Shown here piece by piece: positions 58,046 to 64,000 of a DNA stretch of 64,000 bases (position 1 is its first letter; the number at the start of each line of letters is the position of its first letter). The translations under genes and the position numbers were made by a program. The notes under the pieces were generated by a model that was given only the letters and a program-made list of their open reading frames with translations, was not told where the DNA came from and did not search any database. The DNA comes from Bradyrhizobium sp. Y36. Its GTDB lineage: Bacteria > Pseudomonadota > Alphaproteobacteria > Rhizobiales > Xanthobacteraceae. The stretch covers positions 1 to 64,000 of the forward strand of contig NZ_NWTI01000021.1 in the NCBI RefSeq assembly GCF_002531575.1, read 5' to 3'.

Positions 58046-60304
58046 ATGGGAAAACGAATCGTTCCGCCGGAAGAACCGGCCGAAATTCACGAGGTCCGGC
58101 TGCAGGAAGCGCTGGAAGAGCGCTACCTCGCCTATGCGCTCTCCACCATCATGCACCGCGCGCTGCCGGATGCGCGCGACGGCCTGAAGCCCGTTCACCG
58201 CCGCATCCTCTACGGCATGCGCCTGCTTAGGCTCGACCCCGGCACCGCCTTCAAGAAGTCCGCCAAGATCGTCGGCGACGTGATGGGCTCGTTCCACCCG
58301 CACGGCGACCAGGCCATCTACGACGCCATGGTGCGCCTGGCGCAGGACTTCTCCTCGCGCTATCCGCTGGTCGACGGCCAGGGCAATTTCGGCAATATCG
58401 ACGGCGATAACCCGGCCGCCTACCGCTACACCGAAGCGCGCATGACCGACGTCGCGCGGCTTCTGCTCGAAGGAATCGACGAGGACGGCGTCGAATTCCG
58501 TCCCAATTACGACGGCCAGTCGAAGGAACCGGTCGTGCTGCCCGGCGGCTTCCCGAACCTGCTCGCCAACGGCGCGCAGGGCATCGCGGTCGGCATGGCG
58601 ACCTCGATCCCGCCGCACAACGCCGCCGAGCTCTGCGAAGCCGCGCTGCACCTGATCGAGAAGCCCGACGCGAAGTCGAAGGCGCTGATGAAATGGGTCA
58701 AGGGGCCCGATTTCCCGACCGGCGGCATCTGCGTCGATTCCAAGCAGGCGATTGCCGAAGCCTACACCACCGGCCGCGGCTCGTTCCGCGTTCGTGCGCG
58801 CTGGTCGCAGGAGGAGGGCGCGCGCGGCACCTGGGTCGTCGTCGTCACCGAGATTCCCTTCCTGGTACAGAAGTCGCGGCTGATCGAGAAGGTCGCCGAG
58901 CTGCTCGACCAGAAGAAGCTGCCGCTGGTCGGCGACATCAGGGACGAGTCGGCCGAAGACGTCCGCATCGTGATCGAGCCGAAGTCGAAAAACGTCGATC
59001 CCGCCCTGATGATGGAATCGCTGTTCCGGCTCACCGAGCTCGAGAACAAGATTCCGCTGAACCTCAACGTCCTGATCAAGGGCCGTGTCCCCAAGGTGGT
59101 GGGGCTGGCGGAGTGCCTGCGCGAATGGCTCGACCATCTGCGCGACGTCCTGATCCGCCGCAGCAACTACCGCAAGGCGCAGATCGAGCACCGCTTGGAA
59201 GTGCTCGGCGGCTTACTGATCGCCTATCTCAACATCGACAAGGTCATCAAGATCATCCGCACCGAGGATGAGCCGAAGCCGGCCTTGATGAAGGAGTTCA
59301 AGCTCACCGAGGTGCAGGCCGAAGCCATCCTCAACATGCGCTTGCGCTCCTTGCGCAAGCTGGAGGAAATGGAGATCCGCACCGAGGACAAGAACCTCCG
59401 TGCCGAGCTCAAGGGCATCAACGCGGTGCTCGCCTCCGAAGCCGAGCAGTGGAAGAAGGTCGGCGAGCAGGTCGGCAAGGTCCGCGACATGTTCGGACCG
59501 AAGACGCCGCTCGGCAAGCGCCGCACCACCTTTGCCGATGCGCCCGAGCACGATCTCGCCGCGATGGAGGAAGCCCTCGTCGAGCGCGAGCCGGTGACGG
59601 TCGTCGTCTCCGACAAGGGCTGGATCCGCACCATGAAGGGGCACGTCGAGGACCTCTCGGGGCTCGCCTTCAAGCAGGACGACAAGCTCGGCTTTGCGTT
59701 CTTCGCCGAGACCACCTCGAAGCTCCTGCTGTTCGCCACCAACGGCAAGTTCTACACGCTCGACGTCGCCAAGCTGCCGGGCGGCCGCGGACACGGCGAG
59801 CCGATCCGCCTGTTCATCGACCTCGAGCAGGAGGCCGCGCCCGTCGCGCTGTTCGTCAACAAGGGCGGACGCAAATTCCTGGTCGCCAGCCACGAGGGCC
59901 AGGGCTTCGTCGTCAACGAGGACGATTGCGTCGGCACCACCAAGAAGGGCAAGCAGGTCCTCAACGTCGACATGCCGAACGAGGCGCGCGCGATCACCGA
60001 GGTGCTCGGCGACACCGTCGCTGTCATCGGCGAGAACCGCAAGATGCTGGTGTTCCCGCTCGACCAGGTGCCGGAAATGGCCCGCGGCCGCGGCGTGCGC
60101 CTGCAGAAATACAAGGACGGCGGCCTCTCGGATATCGCCGTGTTCGAGGCCAAGGCGGGCCTCACCTGGAAGGACTCCGCGGGCCGCGAATTCTCCGCGA
60201 CCATGAAGGAGCTCTCGGAGTGGCAAGGCACCCGCGCCGATGCCGGCCGCCTGCCGCCGAAGGGTTTCCCGAAGTCGAACAAGTTCGGCAAGGCGATCGG
60301 GTAG
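58046..60304 (+). CDS. parC: DNA topoisomerase IV subunit A
   Basis: A 752-residue protein with the ParC/GyrA core: EERYLAYALSTIMHRALPDARDGLKPVHRRILYGM, GDVMGSFHPHGDQAIYDAMVRLAQDFS, the active tyrosine in AAYRYTEARMT, and six-bladed C-terminal repeats (EPVTVVVSDKGWIRTMKGH, GRKFLVASHEGQGFVV). Length and the shorter C-terminal pinwheel fit ParC rather than GyrA. It decatenates daughter chromosomes with ParE, which is not in this window. Confidence 0.93.
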   Translation: MGKRIVPPEEPAEIHEVRLQEALEERYLAYALSTIMHRALPDARDGLKPVHRRILYGMRLLRLDPGTAFKKSAKIVGDVMGSFHPHGDQAIYDAMVRLAQDFSSRYPLVDGQGNFGNIDGDNPAAYRYTEARMTDVARLLLEGIDEDGVEFRPNYDGQSKEPVVLPGGFPNLLANGAQGIAVGMATSIPPHNAAELCEAALHLIEKPDAKSKALMKWVKGPDFPTGGICVDSKQAIAEAYTTGRGSFRVRARWSQEEGARGTWVVVVTEIPFLVQKSRLIEKVAELLDQKKLPLVGDIRDESAEDVRIVIEPKSKNVDPALMMESLFRLTELENKIPLNLNVLIKGRVPKVVGLAECLREWLDHLRDVLIRRSNYRKAQIEHRLEVLGGLLIAYLNIDKVIKIIRTEDEPKPALMKEFKLTEVQAEAILNMRLRSLRKLEEMEIRTEDKNLRAELKGINAVLASEAEQWKKVGEQVGKVRDMFGPKTPLGKRRTTFADAPEHDLAAMEEALVEREPVTVVVSDKGWIRTMKGHVEDLSGLAFKQDDKLGFAFFAETTSKLLLFATNGKFYTLDVAKLPGGRGHGEPIRLFIDLEQEAAPVALFVNKGGRKFLVASHEGQGFVVNEDDCVGTTKKGKQVLNVDMPNEARAITEVLGDTVAVIGENRKMLVFPLDQVPEMARGRGVRLQKYKDGGLSDIAVFEAKAGLTWKDSAGREFSATMKELSEWQGTRADAGRLPPKGFPKSNKFGKAIG

Positions 60305-60336
60305 GGCGGCAGCACGCGCTGTTGCCCCAACATTGG

Positions 60337-60460
60337 TGTCATGCCCCGGCTTGACCGGGGCATCCAGTACGCCGCGGCTTCTCGGTTCAATCATCGACGC
60401 CTCTGGGATACTGGATCGCCCGGTCCTAGTGCGCAATTGCGCACTGGCCGGGCGATGACA
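60337..60460. repeat. Palindromic repeat, left copy flanking the GMC gene
   Basis: TGTCATGCCCCGGCTTGACCGGGGCATCCAGTACG-type left side and GGATCGCCCGGT...CCGGGCGATGACA right side. The centre contains a perfect 18-bp palindrome AGTGCGCAATTGCGCACT (60428-60445). A close copy in the same orientation lies at 62228-62331. Confidence 0.75.
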
Positions 60461-60491
60461 GCAGTGGTGCGACGCGCACCTGCATCCCCAC

Positions 60492-60572
60492 CGTCATTGC
60501 GAACTCCGCGAAGCAATCCAGAGTCTTTCCGCGGCGGTAGTCCTGGATTGCCTCGTCACGCTCGCAATGACG
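60492..60572. repeat. Palindromic intergenic repeat (CGTCATTGCGA type)
   Basis: Perfect 11-bp terminal inverted repeats CGTCATTGCGA (60492-60502) and TCGCAATGACG (60562-60572), with an inner GAAGCAATCCAG/CTGGATTGCCTC pair. Confidence 0.75.
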
Positions 60573-60670
60573 GGCTGCGACAGCCCCGCTCTCGAATTCG
60601 CATACCACCGCCCACCGCGCTCTGGTACCGTCCGACACGCCGGTCTTCCCGAATGTCGAGAAATAGCGCG

Positions 60671-62215
60671 ATGTATGATGTCATTGTTGTCGGCGGCGGC
60701 TCCGCCGGCGCCGCCGTGGCCGCAAGGCTGTCCGAGGATCCCGCGCGGCGCGTGCTGTTGCTCGAAGCCGGCCGCGACTGGCGCGCCGATGAGGCGCCCT
60801 GGGAGGTGCGGACGCCGAACCCGATCCCGATCATCCACAAACGCGAGTACCAGGAGAAATGGCAGTGGCCCGATCTGTTGTCGCGCCGCGTGGCCGGGCA
60901 GGAGCCGCGCTTCTACTGGCGCGGCAAGGGGCTCGGCGGCTCCTCGATGATGAACGGCCAGATCGCGATCCGCGGCGTCGCCGATGCCTTCGACGAATGG
61001 GCCGCCGATGGCTGCACCGGCTGGTCGGCGAAGGACGTGATGCCGCTGTTCTCCGTGATCGAGGACGATCTCGAGTTCGGCGACGCCGAGGGCCACGGAC
61101 GCGGCGGGCCGCTGCCGGTCTATCGCGCGCCGCCAGAAACATGGGGCCCGATCGACCGGGGCCTGCGCGATGCCGCGCTCGCGAGCGGCTATCCCTGGTG
61201 TGCCGACCTCAACGGCCCCGATGGCGAGGGCGTTGCCTGCTATCCCATCAACAGCCGCGACTTGCGCCGCATCAGCACCAATGAGGGCTATCTCGAACCG
61301 GCGCGTGGCCGCGCCAATCTGGAGATCCGCGGGCATGCGCTGGTCGATCGCGTCCTGATCAGCGACGGCCGCGCCACCGGCGTCCGCGTTCACATCGAGG
61401 GGCAGGGCACTCACGAGATCGGCGCGCGGCAGATCGTGCTCTGCGCCGGCGCCATCCACAGCCCCGCAATCCTGCTGCGCTCGGGCGTCGGCCCGGCCCA
61501 GGAATTGAAGGCGATGGGAATTGGCGTCGCACGCGATCTGCCGGTCGGCCGCCACTATTTCGATCACCCGCTGTTTCGTACCACGATCCAGCTTCGCGAG
61601 CAGCTGCGTCCCACCGATCCCGACACCCGCCACACCAATTGCTGCGTGACCTATTCTTCTGATCTCGCCGACGGCGGCAAGCGCGACATGATCCTGATCG
61701 CCTTCAATCATCGCGGCATCGGCATGCCCGGCGCGATCGGCGCCGGGCTGTTCAACGCGTACTCCCGTGGCACGCTCAAGCTGGCCTCGACCGATCCCGC
61801 GATCGATCCCATCGTCGAGGAGAACATGCTGGCCGATCCCCGCGACATGCTGCGCATGATGGACGCGGTGAGGCGCCTCGCGGTGATCACGTCGCAGCCG
61901 GCGCTGTCCGATATTGCCGACTGGATCCGGCTCGCCGACACGGATTTGACGCTGCCGCAGGCCGCTCGCTTGCCGGATCACGAGCTCGACGCGGTGCTGC
62001 GCCGCGAGACCGGCGACATCCAGCACGCCGCCGGCAGCTGCCGCATGACCGGCACCAATGATGCCGATGGCGTGGTCAATCCGGATGGCTCCGTGAAGGG
62101 CATCGCGGGTTTGCGCGTCGCCGACGCCTCGATCATGCCGTCCGACTGCCGCGCCAACACGCATTTCACCACGGTGGTGATCGGCGAGGCGATCGCGCGG
62201 ATGATGATGCGGTAG
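60671..62215 (+). CDS. GMC-family FAD oxidoreductase (choline dehydrogenase type)
   Basis: A 514-residue flavoprotein. The N-terminus is MYDVIVVGGGSAGAAVAARLSEDPARRVLLLEAG (FAD-binding). Other features are GKGLGGSSMMNGQIAIRG (GMC signature 1), CAGAIHSPAILLRSGVG (signature 2), and the active-site His in SDCRANTHFTTVVIGEAIA. It oxidises an alcohol of unknown identity. An ATG at 60653 would add six residues. No betaine-uptake or partner genes are near; copies of one repeat flank the gene. Confidence 0.88.
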   Translation: MYDVIVVGGGSAGAAVAARLSEDPARRVLLLEAGRDWRADEAPWEVRTPNPIPIIHKREYQEKWQWPDLLSRRVAGQEPRFYWRGKGLGGSSMMNGQIAIRGVADAFDEWAADGCTGWSAKDVMPLFSVIEDDLEFGDAEGHGRGGPLPVYRAPPETWGPIDRGLRDAALASGYPWCADLNGPDGEGVACYPINSRDLRRISTNEGYLEPARGRANLEIRGHALVDRVLISDGRATGVRVHIEGQGTHEIGARQIVLCAGAIHSPAILLRSGVGPAQELKAMGIGVARDLPVGRHYFDHPLFRTTIQLREQLRPTDPDTRHTNCCVTYSSDLADGGKRDMILIAFNHRGIGMPGAIGAGLFNAYSRGTLKLASTDPAIDPIVEENMLADPRDMLRMMDAVRRLAVITSQPALSDIADWIRLADTDLTLPQAARLPDHELDAVLRRETGDIQHAAGSCRMTGTNDADGVVNPDGSVKGIAGLRVADASIMPSDCRANTHFTTVVIGEAIARMMMR

Positions 62216-62227
62216 CCACAACGACGG

Positions 62228-62331
62228 TGTCATGCCCCGGCTTGATCAGGGCATCCAGTACGTCGTGGCCTCACGCCGCAATCACGACGGTCTCGGAGTA
62301 CTGGATCGCCCGGTCAAGCCGGGCGATGACA
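62228..62331. repeat. Palindromic repeat, right copy flanking the GMC gene
   Basis: Same orientation and architecture as 60337-60460, with nearly identical first 35 bases and right end (CCGGGCGATGACA). It lacks the central AGTGCGCA palindrome of the left copy. Confidence 0.75.
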
Positions 62332-62459
62332 CCGAGGATGGGGCAGGACCAGCCGCCGCCCCGTTTGTCAGGTGAGGCTTGACAGGCGGGTAGCACAAAT
62401 TGACCGGTCTGTTTTGCCCAACAGGCAACGGCCGATTTGAGCCACGCGTGGAAGCGTCT

Positions 62460-62930
62460 TCAGATTTCGCACCCGCGCATATTCAACGCCTTGAGCAAGC
62501 CGCCAAATGCCTTCAGCCGGCAGGGCTCCGGATTGCTCGCGGCCTTTGAGCGTTGGGGGGCGGCGGCCTGCTTGACGGCGATCGCTCTTGGCTTCTTCTT
62601 TGGACGCTCAGCGGTCGCGAGCTTCTTCGAATTGTGCCGATGAAGGGCAATCGGCTTCGGCTCCGACGAACCAAGATGGACGTCTTGCGGGGGAGCAACA
62701 CGGTCTTCAACCGGAGGCACCTGGGTCAGCGTCTCGCTGCTCCCGGCAGCGATCTCAAGGCGATCAGCCTTCGCCAGCGCGCCATGTGATGCAGAGGGGC
62801 TTGCGTCTTGCTCGGCAAGGGGCGGCGCGATCATGGCGACGCGACGCGGCGGAGCTCTCAGTTCCATGGCCGACAGCATCCCGACACTCAGCAGGATCAG
62901 CAGGCCCAGCAACGCCATTCTCAGCATCAT
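62460..62930 (-). CDS. Membrane-anchored protein of unknown function
   Basis: The ATG at 62930 follows GAGGCGC. The 156-residue protein has one N-terminal hydrophobic helix (MALLGLLILLSVGMLSA), then a long Pro/Ala/Lys-rich disordered segment and a basic C-terminus ending MRGCEI. It is probably anchored in the inner membrane with its tail in the periplasm. No family recognised. Confidence 0.55.
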   Translation of the reverse strand: MMLRMALLGLLILLSVGMLSAMELRAPPRRVAMIAPPLAEQDASPSASHGALAKADRLEIAAGSSETLTQVPPVEDRVAPPQDVHLGSSEPKPIALHRHNSKKLATAERPKKKPRAIAVKQAAAPQRSKAASNPEPCRLKAFGGLLKALNMRGCEI

Positions 62931-63179
62931 GCGCCTCTAACAGATGTTAGCGCTGCTGAAGATTCTGCGTGCCAATGAGGGCAACTTGTCGGCGGGGCGC
63001 CGTGCCCCGGCAGATCATTTGCCGACAGGGTTAATTTCGGTGATGCCCTCTGGGGGCCGAGGATGCTGCTGCGCACGAATTGCTCCGGGGAATGGCCAGA
63101 GGCCACTCACCCGAATTTCCTGATGCGAACGTCAGAGTTCGACGCCTCAGGCCGGCAAGCCAGATCCCTGACGAGTGTC

Positions 63180-64000
63180 CTAAGCCTTCGCAAACCTTTG
63201 CGGGGCATTTCCGCCCATGCGGGTTGCCGCGGCGGCTTCGTCGATGGCATCCATCAACTGAGCAGTGGCGGAATGTTGAATCATATGACCCGCTCCAGCG
63301 ATGCGATGCAATTTGCTATGCTTGATTTCACCGTGCAGTCTGACCGACTGCTTGTCGATGTCGATCAGACGGTCTTCGTCGCCTGCGATTATGATGGTCG
63401 GGATATTGATCTGATCATAGGTCTTCGATGACTCAAACGCGGCGGGTATCATCAACGCCGCTTCCGCCGCGCTGGCGCGCATCTGTGATGGTCGCACCGC
63501 CATCTCCTTCGGGAAGCCATCGAACTTATCGGGGACCGATCGAGGGCCGAACATCTTGTGCAACATGGCTGGCCACAAAATGCGACTGAAGATCGGCGAG
63601 ATTGTGTGGCTGATGGCATCACCCACCCCAGGCATAGCAGAGACCGAGGAGGCCGCTACTTCGGCGCGGGCGGTTGGAAAATAGTAGCCCGATGCCAGCA
63701 CCAAGGCTTCGACACACGACGGATGTCTTATCGCCAGCGCAAGGGCAACGGAAGCACCCCATGAATGTCCAAGCACAATTGCCTGCTGAACGCTCAGCCG
63801 TTCAAGTGCCTTTCGGATCAGATCTGCCTGTGCTTCGGGAGTCCAGATCACGTTGCGCGGCCGCGAGCTGTGCCCAAATCCGGGACGATCGAATACGATA
63901 ACCCTGTAGCCATTGGCCGCGAGGTCGATCAGCCCGCTGGAGTCAAAGTCCTGGATCATGCTGCCGTTGCCGTGAAGGAGCACCAGGGGACGCCCGTCGC
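63180..64000 (-). CDS. Alpha/beta hydrolase, N-terminus cut by the window end
   Basis: The frame runs off the right edge in DGRPLVLLHGNGSMIQDF, the oxyanion region, so the true start is outside. At least 270 residues are visible: nucleophile Ser in GHSWGASVALALAIRHP, the late acid in IIIAGDEDRLIDIDKQS, and the catalytic His in IAGAGHMIQHS. It belongs to the haloperoxidase/epoxide-hydrolase-like group. The substrate is unknown. Confidence 0.85.
   Translation of the reverse strand, partial: DGRPLVLLHGNGSMIQDFDSSGLIDLAANGYRVIVFDRPGFGHSSRPRNVIWTPEAQADLIRKALERLSVQQAIVLGHSWGASVALALAIRHPSCVEALVLASGYYFPTARAEVAASSVSAMPGVGDAISHTISPIFSRILWPAMLHKMFGPRSVPDKFDGFPKEMAVRPSQMRASAAEAALMIPAAFESSKTYDQINIPTIIIAGDEDRLIDIDKQSVRLHGEIKHSKLHRIAGAGHMIQHSATAQLMDAIDEAAAATRMGGNAPQRFAKA

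Noticed and set aside
60337..62331. Composite transposon around the GMC gene
   Set aside because: The flanking repeats are short palindromic elements with no transposase and no visible target duplication.
1..64000. CRISPR array, prophage or integrative element
   Set aside because: No regularly spaced direct repeats, and no integrase, capsid, relaxase or transposase genes were seen.

Overview
The window looks like chromosomal DNA from an alphaproteobacterium of the Bradyrhizobium type (Nitrobacteraceae). This rests on recognition, not a search. The supporting signs are high GC content, a pdxJ-acpS-lepB-rnc-era-recO run beside a long Rel/Spo gene and rpoZ, a pyrB/pyrC-like/plsY/dprA/topA/rnr cluster, an Omp2b/RopA-type porin, and several dispersed palindromic repeats that I associate with Bradyrhizobium intergenic regions. 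I see no phage, conjugative element, transposase or CRISPR array.

Layout. 0.1-3.6 kb holds a membrane acyltransferase, a cytochrome P460-like protein, a secreted cysteine-rich protein, two copies of a palindromic repeat and rpmG. 3.7-11.6 kb, minus strand, holds a flavin monooxygenase and then the set topA > rnr > DUF983 > Nudix. 11.9-15.7 kb holds small redox modules: a flavodoxin-like protein, a divergent HxlR/SDR pair and a divergent AzoR/HxlR pair, each pair with a candidate palindromic operator. 15.7-22.5 kb holds dprA, an amidase, a patatin-like protein, plsY, a dihydroorotase homologue that lacks its metal-binding histidines, and pyrB. 22.6-27.7 kb holds a VanX-like dipeptidase, an AidB-like acyl-CoA dehydrogenase, a CPBP protease, an AEC transporter and ruvX.

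27.9-30.2 kb is the most unusual gene: a single polypeptide fusing a trypsin-like serine protease to a Serratia/EndoG-type DNA/RNA nuclease. After it come a LysR regulator divergent from two nitronate-monooxygenase-like genes. A translationally coupled gat operon follows, with two extra small genes interleaved (gatC-orf70-gatA-orf98-gatB). 37.1-40.1 kb is gene-poor, with a 30-residue lysine-rich peptide, a Sel1-like protein, tRNA-Ser(GCT), strong hairpins and a palindromic repeat. The major porin, a second secreted cysteine-rich protein and a soluble lytic transglycosylase follow.

45.0-60.3 kb is mostly housekeeping: dapA, mscL, smpB, a peroxiredoxin, a family-5-like uracil-DNA glycosylase with an NYN-domain protein, rpoZ, rsh, pdxJ, acpS, lepB, rnc, era, recO and parC. 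60.3-64 kb holds a GMC oxidoreductase flanked by direct copies of one repeat, a membrane-anchored protein of unknown function and an alpha/beta hydrolase cut by the window end. The main observations for follow-up are the protease-nuclease fusion, the pair of secreted proteins sharing an exact C-x11-C-x17-C framework, the degenerate dihydroorotase, the lysine-rich micro-protein, and the covarying palindromic repeats.
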